Translations under genes and position numbers: made by a program
Shown: positions 33,795-40,971 of the stretch, one piece after another
How the letters are laid out: every line of letters begins with the position of its first letter
How positions within the stretch are numbered: the first letter of the stretch is position 1
Source of the DNA: Anaerolineae bacterium
GTDB taxonomy: Bacteria; Chloroflexota; Anaerolineae; Aggregatilineales; Phototrophicaceae
DNA length: 40,971 nucleotides
Assembly: GCA_013821665.1 (NCBI GenBank)
Contig: JACDGI010000005.1
Location: 1 to 40,971 of the forward strand
Direction: 5' to 3'
Notes under the pieces: generated by a model
Told to the model about the DNA's origin: nothing
Database searches by the model: none
Seen by the model: only the letters and a program-made list of their open reading frames with translations

Positions 33795-34010
33795 TGAAAC
33801 CTCCTAAATAATGCCCATTGGTAAAAGGTGGCAAACGTTTTAACTTTCAAATGGTTGGCGATGATTGGATGGAGAGGGTAGGGGCTTACCAACCATAGAG
33901 GTTCGGCTTTCTTGTTGACGACCTCTGAAAAATCTCGCGTTCATACCTTAGATTATATCTGCTCTGAGTCTGCCTAACCCTCATCTCAGATTTTGCGTGT
34001 GTTGCGCCAT

Positions 34011-34166
34011 TTATAGAATATGTGCCACTCTGAGAACGACCATCAGAATGACACCAATGACGGCCAAGCTACTCGCGACCAGCGCCCAATTGATAGTAGG
34101 CATAGTAGCCTGCCAATTCATGCGTGCCTGACGGTTTACCCAGCGGTCAATATCGCGTTGTTTCAT
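34011..34166 (-). CDS. 51-aa single-span membrane peptide gene
   Basis: AAGGAG lies 6 nt before the ATG at 34166 (a tandem ATG at 34169 is only 3 nt from it). The peptide has a charged N-terminus (MKQRDIDRWVNRQARMNW) and one hydrophobic helix (INWALVASSLAVIGVILMVV). It starts 23 bp after the recombinase stop and is on the same strand, so they probably form one transcript. Function unknown. Confidence 0.6.
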   Translation of the reverse strand: MKQRDIDRWVNRQARMNWQATMPTINWALVASSLAVIGVILMVVLRVAHIL

Positions 34167-34189
34167 CATATACTCCTTCGATTAATCCT

Positions 34190-35161
34190 CTATCCATACG
34201 GATTCGGCACCGTCTTCGCCAACTGCTCAGCTTCCATCGCATGAGCATAACCCATTGTGGTTTCACCGCGTTTGTGACGGGCAATTTTCTGAGTGGTATG
34301 CAGCGGCACATTCTTCTCCAGCAAATTCGTTACTAAGGTGTGCCGTGCATCATGCGGCATCGCGTCATAGGGACGCATGAGTTCATACACGGCTCCCGAC
34401 GCAATCGGCTTGTCTACGCCCAGATGACCGCCTTTACGGATGGCACAGATGACATACATCCGATTCTCGCCCTGAACCGATAGCACTTGGACATCACGCC
34501 ACTGCTGGAGGATGGTCTTCAGATCGCCCAACATCGGAATTTCGTCGGACTCGTCTTTAGCCCGTTTCTTGCCGCCCACGACCTTAATCACGCTGCGATC
34601 AAAATCTAATTGTGACCATTTCAACTGGCGCAGTTCCTCCCGTCGGAGTCCGGCAAAGAAGAGCAGGGCATAGAACGCGCCATTTCGGGCTTTGAGCAGC
34701 GGATTGGAGGCGCTGGCGTTAAGGGCGGCATATACGGTTTGAGTTGGCAGCCGTTTACCGCCGCGCTTGTGCGAATTCGTCCCACCCCACGACGCATCAA
34801 TCTTGTACAACTTCATGGCCTGTAACTGTCGCAGATAGAAGGCAGCCGTTTCATCGGAACTGGCGGCGATGGCCTCTACCGATTTACGCAGGTGCGACAG
34901 CATGTTTTGTAACGTGGTGCGGCTGTAGTGGTCTTTGAGCGTTTGGAAATAGGCATCAATGTAGATGACTTCAAAGTTCATGGGATTCAAGTTGTGGACG
35001 ACACACCAGACTGTCCAGCGCTTTTCGGTCTGGGTGTACTGGTTGACGGTGGAGGCTTTGCGACCGGCGCGGCGCAGCACCTCATAGTTGGCGCTGGCGA
35101 TGTCATCAGCGGTCATGCTGGATGGATCATTGGAAGTTTCGATGAGGGTGAGGTTGTCCAT
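34190..35161 (-). CDS. Tyrosine recombinase/integrase
   Basis: A 323-aa site-specific recombinase. ATG 35161 has TAGGAG 5 nt upstream and is preferred to the in-frame start at 35245. N-terminal SAM-like DNA-binding domain: residues about 38-100. Catalytic domain: R173 (FFAGLRREEL), K198/199 (VVGGKKR), H270-x-x-R273 (PHDARHTL), H296 (ARHKRGETT) and the nucleophile Y305 (TMGYAHAME), all in the expected order. It could catalyse integration or excision of a mobile element, or a chromosomal recombination. No att repeats were found. The neighbouring small membrane-protein gene follows directly. Confidence 0.9.
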   Translation of the reverse strand: MDNLTLIETSNDPSSMTADDIASANYEVLRRAGRKASTVNQYTQTEKRWTVWCVVHNLNPMNFEVIYIDAYFQTLKDHYSRTTLQNMLSHLRKSVEAIAASSDETAAFYLRQLQAMKLYKIDASWGGTNSHKRGGKRLPTQTVYAALNASASNPLLKARNGAFYALLFFAGLRREELRQLKWSQLDFDRSVIKVVGGKKRAKDESDEIPMLGDLKTILQQWRDVQVLSVQGENRMYVICAIRKGGHLGVDKPIASGAVYELMRPYDAMPHDARHTLVTNLLEKNVPLHTTQKIARHKRGETTMGYAHAMEAEQLAKTVPNPYG

Positions 35162-35605
35162 GCGGACTCCTAGAGGGGTGTTTTGAGGTACTTCTATTAT
35201 ACCACGATCAGTGCGATAGATGACGATAATCCTTATTTTAGTCACCTATTTTGAGGGTCAAAAACGTCAATCTTGACCTTATGTTTTGAAGCAAGTGGGG
35301 CAGGTTTCAAGAAACAGTTTTAAGGGATTAAATACGAAGTTAATGTAGCGAAAAGGAAGCGGTCACAAAGTCTCCTGAAAACCAACGTTTTTCGGAGATT
35401 GGATTTGTCCTGTAAAGCCCGCTTTATCAATGTTAACGCAAAGTATTCAAGCCGCTTTAATTGATCATCATTTCCATCGAATTGCAAGGCAGCCTTGTTG
35501 ACACATACCTTTACGTTAAGGGAATAAAAATACCCTACCTATACACCGATTGCCCTACGCAATTCTGCTGTCGATTGACGCGCGTGAGTTCACAGAGCTA
35601 CGCTG
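35162..35605. other. Spacer between the recombinase and the tandem propeller genes
   Basis: About 444 bp with no convincing gene. It holds a candidate promoter for the next gene: TTGACA at 35498-35503 and GAATAA at 35522-35527 (18-bp spacing), moderate only. A short imperfect hairpin (TCTCCTGAAAA to TTTTTCGGAGA around 35372-35399) is present. No RNA gene recognised. Confidence 0.4.
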
Positions 35606-35623
35606 ATGGGAACAGGGGGAATA

Positions 35624-36646
35624 ATGCGTAAACAATTATGTCGATGGTTACTAATTCTACTGCTCAGTACGATCGCCACGAGTGGTTTTCGGGTGGGCGC
35701 ACAAGCTGTTGGAACAACAGCAATTGCAACGCCGCAAACTCAGACCATCATCGCTACCACTTGGAGTCCCGATGGCAGCAAGATTGCCAGAAGTGGTACT
35801 GGAGGGTTTTTAAGTATTTGGGATGCAAATACGGGGAATCTGATACGAAATTTCATAGGTCTTTCTGGAACTATATACACAGTCGCTTGGAGTCCTGATA
35901 GCACTAAAATCGCGAGTGCTGGTGATGATAAACTCATCCATATCTGGAACGTCTCAAACGGACAATCGTTAGCTAATTTAATAGGTCACAATGATAGTAT
36001 TTTATCATTAGATTGGAGTCCAGACGGTAGCAAAATAGCTAGTGTTAGTGCAGTTGAACACTTGAGCTTGCGAATATGGGATACAGCTACTTTTCAACAA
36101 CTCAATGCATTTCAGGCAGGAAATCTACAGTCAGTTAAATGGAGCTTAGATGGTAGCAAGATTGCAGTTGTAAATACCAATGCTGGTATCGTGATTGTAG
36201 ATCCACTTGCGACTATTCCCATACAAAATTGGGTCGATTACCTCGTCGGACCAAACTCGAGTGTTAGCGGAAGTGCTGGGTCGATGGCGTGGCGAAACGA
36301 CAACACTACTATCGCCGTAGGATATTTTGATGGGAAAATCTACTTATGGAATGTAGCAACCAATCAACAAGTAAGTGTTCTACAAGGACACACAGGCTGG
36401 GTTGGGTCGTTAAGTTGGAGTCCAGATGGAACCCAGCTTGCCAGTGCGAGTAATGATGGAACGATCAAACTATGGAATGTTGCAACAGGTGAGCAAATCG
36501 CCAGTTTTACCAAACCACAATCACTCACCACATCCATCGCATGGAATCCTGATGGCAGTCAATTAGCTTATGGGGATGGCACAGACCTCAAAATTGTAAC
36601 GGTGGCTGATTTGCTCACCCCACCAACGGCAGACCCACAGCGCTAG
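35624..36646 (+). CDS. Secreted 7-blade WD40 beta-propeller, first of a tandem pair
   Basis: 340 aa from ATG 35624, preceded by AGGGGGAATA (an in-frame ATG at 35606 lacks a ribosome site). Signal peptide: MRKQLCRWLLILLLSTIATS then GFRVGAQ. Seven blades of 'AWSPDGSKIAS...IWNV' follow, e.g. TVAWSPDSTKIASAGDDKL and SLSWSPDGTQLASASNDGT, enough for one complete propeller. The end is VADLLTPPTADPQR. It is a paralogue of the next gene, sharing the 'TSGFR' signal region and the end. Probably a secreted interaction module; no ligand or enzyme domain is seen. Confidence 0.88.
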   Translation: MRKQLCRWLLILLLSTIATSGFRVGAQAVGTTAIATPQTQTIIATTWSPDGSKIARSGTGGFLSIWDANTGNLIRNFIGLSGTIYTVAWSPDSTKIASAGDDKLIHIWNVSNGQSLANLIGHNDSILSLDWSPDGSKIASVSAVEHLSLRIWDTATFQQLNAFQAGNLQSVKWSLDGSKIAVVNTNAGIVIVDPLATIPIQNWVDYLVGPNSSVSGSAGSMAWRNDNTTIAVGYFDGKIYLWNVATNQQVSVLQGHTGWVGSLSWSPDGTQLASASNDGTIKLWNVATGEQIASFTKPQSLTTSIAWNPDGSQLAYGDGTDLKIVTVADLLTPPTADPQR

Positions 36647-36671
36647 GCTATGAGAAATATGGGGGTGAAAG

Positions 36672-37730
36672 ATGTGTACATATCTACGTCAAGGGTTGTT
36701 GATTGTGCTGCTCGGCTTGATCGGGACGAGCGGTTTTCGATCGCTGGTGGAGAAAAAGCAATCTTCCGCGTCAATACTTTTTTCCACTACGCCATCGTCT
36801 GAATCAACAGACAATCAACGTATTAACGCCATCGCGTGGAATCTGAGTCAGGATAAAATCGCAGTGGGTCGTAGAAGTGGAATAGTTGAAATCAGGAATG
36901 CGTCAGATGGGCAAATTATATTTAGTCTGACTGGACATACTGATTATATAACCAGTTTGGATTGGAGTCTTGATGGCACCAAACTTGCGAGTAGCAGCGC
37001 AGACAAAACAGTTCGTCTATGGAATACATCCAACGGACAGCTATTATTTGTATTGACACATTCGGATACTGTATGGGATGTAGCTTGGAGCGCCGACAGC
37101 AGCGAAGTTTTTAGCATTACGTACCTCGACCCTAATAATCTGAATATATGGAATGCGAGTACAGGCCAGCGCATAAATCAATATACGGTCTTTGGCGGCC
37201 TTGGACGGATCATTTTAAATGCCGATAGCGGCAAAATGCTGTTTGTCATGCCGCCTAACACTTTGGAAATTAGCGATACCACAAATTTCGCCGAAATCAG
37301 CCGATTTCATCAATCGGATGTGGCTGGCGGAGATTTAGTCGGAGCTGCTTGGAATTCTAATATTGGGCTTATTGCTACAGGAAGTTTGAATAGTCTAGTC
37401 AAAATCTGGAATGTGACCACAGGTGTAATCACAAATACTCTTCAAGCAAATATGGCCTCTAACACAGGACCAATTTCGCAAGCTGTTATGGATATTAAAT
37501 TTAGTCCTGACGGAAGCACATTGCTGAGTGTAAGCAACGATGGCTCAATTCGTGGCTGGAATACTGCAACTTGGGAGCTAACATTAAGTACCCAATTGCA
37601 AATTCATATTAATACCGCAGTCGCTTTTAGTCCTGATAGTAGCCAAATAGCCTATGGCGTAGAAGATGGAACGTTACATATCGTATCATTAACGGACTTG
37701 CTTACGATGCCAACGGCAGGACCACCGTAA
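36672..37730 (+). CDS. Secreted 7-blade WD40 beta-propeller, second of a tandem pair
   Basis: A 352-aa protein. ATG 36672 with GGTGAAAG just upstream. Signal segment (GLLIVLLGLIGTSGFR) resembles that of its upstream neighbour. Seven blades are countable (INAIAWNLS, ITSLDWSLDG, VWDVAWSADS, GRIILNADS, LVGAAWNSN, VMDIKFSPDG, NTAVAFSPDS), less regular than in the first copy. It ends LTDLLTMPTAGPP, like the neighbour's end. The two genes are 25 bp apart and probably arose by tandem duplication, with clear divergence since. Function unknown. Confidence 0.87.
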   Translation: MCTYLRQGLLIVLLGLIGTSGFRSLVEKKQSSASILFSTTPSSESTDNQRINAIAWNLSQDKIAVGRRSGIVEIRNASDGQIIFSLTGHTDYITSLDWSLDGTKLASSSADKTVRLWNTSNGQLLFVLTHSDTVWDVAWSADSSEVFSITYLDPNNLNIWNASTGQRINQYTVFGGLGRIILNADSGKMLFVMPPNTLEISDTTNFAEISRFHQSDVAGGDLVGAAWNSNIGLIATGSLNSLVKIWNVTTGVITNTLQANMASNTGPISQAVMDIKFSPDGSTLLSVSNDGSIRGWNTATWELTLSTQLQIHINTAVAFSPDSSQIAYGVEDGTLHIVSLTDLLTMPTAGPP

Positions 37731-37731
37731 T

Positions 37732-37839
37732 GGTCGTGCCTTTGCAGAGGCCTTCGCTGCTGGCCCAGAAGCAGCGACCTTAAACGAAATGGCTCAGTCG
37801 ACTGGTGTAACTGACGACAAGCGCCGTTGTGATCAGTAG
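37732..37839 (+). pseudogene. Open 35-codon fragment after the second propeller
   Basis: From 37732 an open frame runs GRAFAEAFAAGPEAATLNEM then AQSTGVTDDKRRCDQ to TAG at 37837-37839. It has a GC-rich, Ala-rich codon pattern unlike the AT-rich surroundings, and no start codon or ribosome site. It looks like the C-terminal relic of a gene. Origin unknown. Confidence 0.3.
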
Positions 37840-37895
37840 TAACCTAAAGTGGGGTTATCACGACTTATTCCGTTGTAAGTCACAGATCAGGAAAT

Positions 37896-38333
37896 CTACC
37901 AACGCTTATACCCATATCCAACTTTCTCGCCGATCAATTTAGCCGCATCCTTGTAGTTACGATTGGTAAGAGGAGTAATGCTAATAGTATTAGTTATGAG
38001 TCTTTCGTAACGAGTTAGACTTTTTCCAGACCCATAAATTTTTATGATACCTCCACTACGCGTTACAAGCACAACCTCTTCCCAAGGAAAAAATATTTGC
38101 CGTCCGAATTTTTCGATTACAATTCCATTATCCGAAAAACCAACGTCCATCGGAGATAGAAGGAATACAATTACAATCCAAATCCACATAATCAATGAAA
38201 AACCTTGGAAAGTTCCTATTGCTAAATTGATTCCCCAGAAATATATGACTCCTAAGACTGCTAATTTCACAGGTATGCGAGCATCACACTTTATGGTGAC
38301 TTCATAATTAGCTTTATCTTTTTTGTCGTTCAT
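37896..38333 (-). CDS. PH-like membrane protein, 145 aa
   Basis: Two hydrophobic segments (KLAVLGVIYFWGINLAIG and LIMWIWIVIVFLLS) are followed by a soluble domain with alternating strands (VGFSDNGIVIEKFGRQIFFPW, EEVVLVTRSGGIIKIYGSG) and a C-terminal helix. This topology matches bacterial PH-like (YcxB/DUF304-type) membrane proteins. The start ATG at 38333 lacks an obvious ribosome site. No partner gene is evident. AT-rich relative to the propeller genes. Confidence 0.6.
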   Translation of the reverse strand: MNDKKDKANYEVTIKCDARIPVKLAVLGVIYFWGINLAIGTFQGFSLIMWIWIVIVFLLSPMDVGFSDNGIVIEKFGRQIFFPWEEVVLVTRSGGIIKIYGSGKSLTRYERLITNTISITPLTNRNYKDAAKLIGEKVGYGYKRW

Positions 38334-38423
38334 TGGGTTAACGTGAACTCGATTTAATAGCTTTCATATTATTAAAGTATTGCAGAGATTCTAATGACAT
38401 ACCATTAACCTTGATAGTTGCAG

Positions 38424-38584
38424 ATTTGCAAGAAAAACGTTCCATTTTCTTCATCACGAGTTTCAAACTGCTTTTTTGCAAAAGAAAGGTGTTTTAGGAA
38501 TATTTTCATCCTAGAATTGCAAAGATATTCAACCGTTTGTCTTGCAATTTTTGAAGGAATCAAACGAACGTTTTTCTTGCAATT
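38424..38584. repeat. 161-bp segment bounded by 19-bp inverted repeats
   Basis: ATTTGCAAGAAAAACGTTC (38424-38442) is the reverse complement, with one mismatch, of GAACGTTTTTCTTGCAATT (38566-38584). A degenerate related copy (CCGTTTGTCTTGCAATTTTT) lies inside the segment. The layout resembles a MITE or the end pair of a small transposable element. No target duplication was confirmed. Confidence 0.5.
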
Positions 38585-38621
38585 CACAGTATGATCAACA
38601 ATATCTTGTATAACAGGATTA

Positions 38622-38718
38622 GTTAAGTGGGCACGATGAACGGGGTGTTGCGACCTGCGACAACGAGGGCAACATGACTAGCGATGGCATGAAACGATTA
38701 CCAGATTATTTCGTCTAG
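38622..38718 (+). pseudogene. Open fragment upstream of the SUKH gene
   Basis: An open frame encodes SGHDERGVATCDNEGNMTSD then GMKRLPDYFV and stops at TAG 38716-38718. It lacks a start codon. It looks like a gene tail left by rearrangement, but chance cannot be excluded. Confidence 0.25.
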
Positions 38719-38736
38719 AGGATAGAGGAAATCCTA

Positions 38737-39354
38737 ATGAGCCTAGAAACTGAACTGCTCGAAGTTATTGATAAAGTGAAAAAAAGTCGTTTCTTCACCG
38801 GTCATTTTGAGGCAGGCTTAACTGATCAAGAAGTCAGTGACATTGAAGAACGTTGTGAGTTCAATTTTCCACCGGATTTGAAATTGTTTTTACAAATAGG
38901 ATTACCACTGGGCGACTTTGGTCCCTACAACAGCATCGACAACTTCCCCAATTGGCGTAATGATCCCGTAAAAATTATGCAAGACAATAGACAACTTTTG
39001 GAAGATGGATTTTATTTCGATATTGAAAACAATAATTTCTGGATGCCAAAGACATGGGGCGAAAAACCTGAAACTTTAGCTGAACAATTAGCCATTGCGA
39101 AGGATTACTTGCAAACTGTGCCAGAGCTTATTCCTATCTGCGCTCATCGTATGATTCCAGTTGAACCGTGTGAAGTGGGCAATCCAGTTTTCTCAATTTT
39201 GCAACCTCACGACACCATTTATTACGGTTACAACCTGCAAAGCTATTTATGGAACGAGTTTATTTCTCCGGGGAAATGGGATGAGGGGCAGGCTTCTGAT
39301 TACCGAGACATCCGATTCTGGAGCAAACTCGTTCCGAGGCCTAGCGACTGGTAA
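38737..39354 (+). CDS. SUKH (SMI1/KNR4) family protein
   Basis: A 205-aa protein starting at ATG 38737 with GAGGA about 8 nt upstream. The N-terminus (residues 22-60: FEAGLTDQEVSDIEERCEFN then FPPDLKLFLQIGLPLG) is the SMI1/KNR4 pattern: Leu-Thr/Ser start, acidic helix and 'FP.DLK.FL' strand. The middle is Trp/Asn-rich with 'FWMPKTWGE'. SUKH proteins are often immunity proteins for contact-dependent or polymorphic toxins, but no toxin gene was found here. Orphan immunity is a possibility, as is another regulatory role. Confidence 0.8.
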   Translation: MSLETELLEVIDKVKKSRFFTGHFEAGLTDQEVSDIEERCEFNFPPDLKLFLQIGLPLGDFGPYNSIDNFPNWRNDPVKIMQDNRQLLEDGFYFDIENNNFWMPKTWGEKPETLAEQLAIAKDYLQTVPELIPICAHRMIPVEPCEVGNPVFSILQPHDTIYYGYNLQSYLWNEFISPGKWDEGQASDYRDIRFWSKLVPRPSDW

Positions 39355-39424
39355 TCCAGCCCTGCCCTAGGATGAAGGATGCTAAACCCTGATTAAGTAA
39401 ATAGCGAAAGGAATGTAACTCGAT

Positions 39425-39630
39425 ATGAAAATTGAAGCACTCGATGTTAGTGAAGAATGTCGCGATAAATTGAGAAGTGGGGGAGTGGATACTGTTGATG
39501 ATATTGTAGATTTTTTCAGTATGTCTTTAGAAACGCGACTTTTAGCATTTCATGGGGAGAAGAATGTTTTGATGAGGTAGTAGATAAACTTAAATTAATG
39601 GGGCTTCTGCCAGGAGATCTATTTGACTAA
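39425..39630 (+). pseudogene. RNA polymerase alpha-CTD-like protein, frameshifted
   Basis: ATG 39425 begins KIEALDVSEECRDKLRSGGV then DTVDDIVDFFSMSLETRLLA, and the frame stops at 39580. Continuing one base shifted, WGEECFDEVVDKLKLMGLLP then GDLFD runs to TAA at 39630. Joined, the two parts match the helix-hairpin-helix of the RNA polymerase alpha C-terminal domain ('LDLS...L...GI.TV.DL', 'LL...N(F/L)GEKSLDEI...L...GL'). The total is one base short of 69 codons, so a single-base deletion in or near LLAF/HGEK explains it. Stand-alone alpha-CTD-like proteins occur in Chloroflexota, usually near mobile elements. Confidence 0.65.
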
Positions 39631-39684
39631 AAATAAAATAACTCCTGATAACCCCGCTTACCATTTTAAGACCATACTGAAGTT

Positions 39685-39708
39685 AAACGAACGTTTTTCT
39701 TGCAAATT
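39685..39708. repeat. Dispersed copy of the 21-bp repeat
   Basis: AAACGAACGTTTTTCTTGCAA at 39685-39705 is identical to 38562-38582, the right arm of the 161-bp repeat-bounded segment. It is followed by a short hairpin (TTGCTT..AAGCAA). A solo copy may be an IS or MITE end or a protein-binding site. Confidence 0.6.
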
Positions 39709-39816
39709 GCTTCAAAGCAAGTGGTATAATTTCCACAGTGTTAATGGTCAAAAACATCTTTGCTTTACAAGACTGGATTTTATGATTGATTATTCTCTTA
39801 GGCAGGATGAAATCAG

Positions 39817-40863
39817 TTGAATTTTCAAACATGCAGAAAAATAATGCTGTGTATTTGTGCAGTTTTTTTGAATGAAGTTGTTTGCATTAAAGCCAATTTC
39901 GGTACTACTTTTGACGTTAGCTGGGAACTAATTACATCTGAACCTGCGATAGGCATAACAATAAGTCCTGACAATAACTATATTGCATTTGGAGATCCCA
40001 TTGGTAATCAACTGTCTATCTTTAATATACAGACTAGAACTATAGAAAAACGCATTAATTTCCCTGAAACCTTTAAAGAGGGAATTACATTTATTCCTAA
40101 GTGGAGCCCTGATAGATTATATATTGCTGTTTCCACACATGGTGTCGTCCATATAATAGATCTTAAAGATGGGAAAATTGTTCAGAGCTATTCAAAAAAG
40201 ATGTCTGTCGTCAGTAATATTGAATGGATAGATTCATCGCATTTAGCGATTTTAGATCCTACTGGATACATTGATATTTTTGAAATTGGAACAGGTAAGA
40301 CTATCCAAACCATAGATCTCGGTATGCAAGGGGAAAGTATCAGCTATGAGACTTTTGACTGGAATGCTAAAAATTCGTTACTAGCGATTCCACTCTATTG
40401 GTCCAATACTATTGGATTTTTGGATAAAGATGGCAGCCTTTCCAAAAATTACACCTATACTGATATAAAAGGACATCCTAAAACGAGTTGTTTTCCAGCA
40501 ACAGATGAAATAAGCCAAATACATAGTATTACTTGGTCGCCTAATGGTGAAAATCTCAGCCTAACAGCAAAATACGGCATGACTATTTGTTCATTTGGCA
40601 CTAAGCGCAAACTTGTTACGCAAACTATAGACAACGACTCTACATCTACCGCCGCGTGGAGCCCTGACAGTCATTGGCTGATAAGTACTAATGCCTACGA
40701 CCCCACATGCTGGATTAAGGTTTTTGATGCAACTCAAGCGTTCGTACTTAACGCCACCTTTGAAGGAAATATATGTGGTATTTACTCAATAGACTGGAGT
40801 CGCGATGGAAGTTACATTGTCGCTGGAGGAACGACAGAATTATGGATAGGTACTGTTAAATAG
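39817..40863 (+). CDS. Secreted WD40-like beta-propeller
   Basis: A 348-aa protein with start TTG 39817 (AGGA about 9 nt upstream); ATG 39844 is an alternative. The N-terminus is a signal peptide (CRKIMLCICAVFLNEVVCI then KANFG). The propeller blades are degenerate: ISPDNNYIAFGDP, WSPDRLYIAVSTHG, ITWSPNGENLSL, AAWSPDSHWLIST, SIDWSRDGSYIVAGG; I count about seven. It resembles the tandem pair at 35624-37730 but is more diverged and more AT-rich. The function is unknown. Confidence 0.8.
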   Translation: MNFQTCRKIMLCICAVFLNEVVCIKANFGTTFDVSWELITSEPAIGITISPDNNYIAFGDPIGNQLSIFNIQTRTIEKRINFPETFKEGITFIPKWSPDRLYIAVSTHGVVHIIDLKDGKIVQSYSKKMSVVSNIEWIDSSHLAILDPTGYIDIFEIGTGKTIQTIDLGMQGESISYETFDWNAKNSLLAIPLYWSNTIGFLDKDGSLSKNYTYTDIKGHPKTSCFPATDEISQIHSITWSPNGENLSLTAKYGMTICSFGTKRKLVTQTIDNDSTSTAAWSPDSHWLISTNAYDPTCWIKVFDATQAFVLNATFEGNICGIYSIDWSRDGSYIVAGGTTELWIGTVK

Positions 40864-40953
40864 ACAAATTGTATATATAACCAGTGGTGCAAATTGAAAT
40901 CGTCATGAGAAAAACCGACAATATAGGTACTGAAGCCATATTGGAGGTCACTC

Positions 40954-40971
40954 ATGACGACAGAAGAGATT
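40954..40971 (+). CDS. Start of a gene running out of the window
   Basis: ATG 40954 with GGAGG at 40943-40947 begins MTTEEI and continues past the window edge. The strong ribosome site makes it credible. Confidence 0.55.

Noticed and set aside
39623-39820. 65-aa + strand ORF between the alpha-CTD relic and the last propeller
   Set aside because: It starts at TTG inside the relic, spans the dispersed repeat and has no recognisable pattern.

Overview
The window looks like a chromosomal segment of a Chloroflexota bacterium, probably of the Anaerolineae. This is an inference from secreted WD40 propellers with Thr/Pro-rich 'TPTLTPT' linkers, an SH3 + DUF3761 protein, an imuA-imuB-DUF6504-dnaE2 mutasome, many weak or absent Shine-Dalgarno sites with TTG/GTG starts, and mixed gene orientation. 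No rRNA, tRNA or CRISPR array was recognised.

Layout. (1) 1-1600: two divergent small genes (a 143-aa basic protein and a MerR-like coiled-coil protein) share overlapping promoters around a perfect 12-bp palindrome, followed by a 92-aa conserved-type protein. (2) 1770-8450: a damage-inducible-looking mutasome cassette with a LexA-type box, a RecA-like imuA, imuB, a small DUF6504-like gene and dnaE2. The genes were originally 4-bp overlapped or 2 bp apart. An intact IS4-like element of 1204 bp has inserted into the 3' part of imuA. Its 9-bp target duplication allows the ancestral imuA frame to be rebuilt exactly. A bidirectional terminator separates the cassette from an SH3/DUF3761 secreted protein. 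(3) 9400-21600: a surface polysaccharide cluster: nucleotide-sugar dehydrogenase, Wzx-like flippase, membrane proteins, SDR epimerase, DegT aminotransferase, hexapeptide acyltransferase, GT4 glycosyltransferase and two very large GT-C-like membrane proteins. (4) 21600-25150: a MarR-like regulator with a palindrome at its start, a secreted ComEC-type metallo-beta-lactamase hydrolase with an excalibur domain coupled to DUF3006, a YihY/BrkB membrane protein and a 53-aa charged peptide gene.

(5) 25400-30200: accessory and decaying DNA. It holds a transposase remnant, a Cas4-like nuclease pseudogene with two compensating frameshifts, a HigB/HigA-type toxin-antitoxin pair, a secreted Ig-like protein, and tiny membrane-protein genes with one frameshifted partner. 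(6) 30200-41000: a very large two-propeller (14-blade) WD40 protein, a tyrosine recombinase with a small membrane protein, two tandem paralogous 7-blade secreted propellers, a PH-like membrane protein, a SUKH (SMI1/KNR4) protein, a frameshifted RNA polymerase alpha-CTD-like gene, dispersed 19-21 bp repeats, another propeller and the first codons of a further gene.

How the genes work together: the mutasome genes should act as one SOS-type translesion unit, but imuA is now truncated and its link to imuB-dnaE2 transcription is interrupted by the IS. The polysaccharide genes form a sugar-modification, flipping and assembly pathway. The right third is a mobile-element-affected accessory region rich in secreted beta-propellers.
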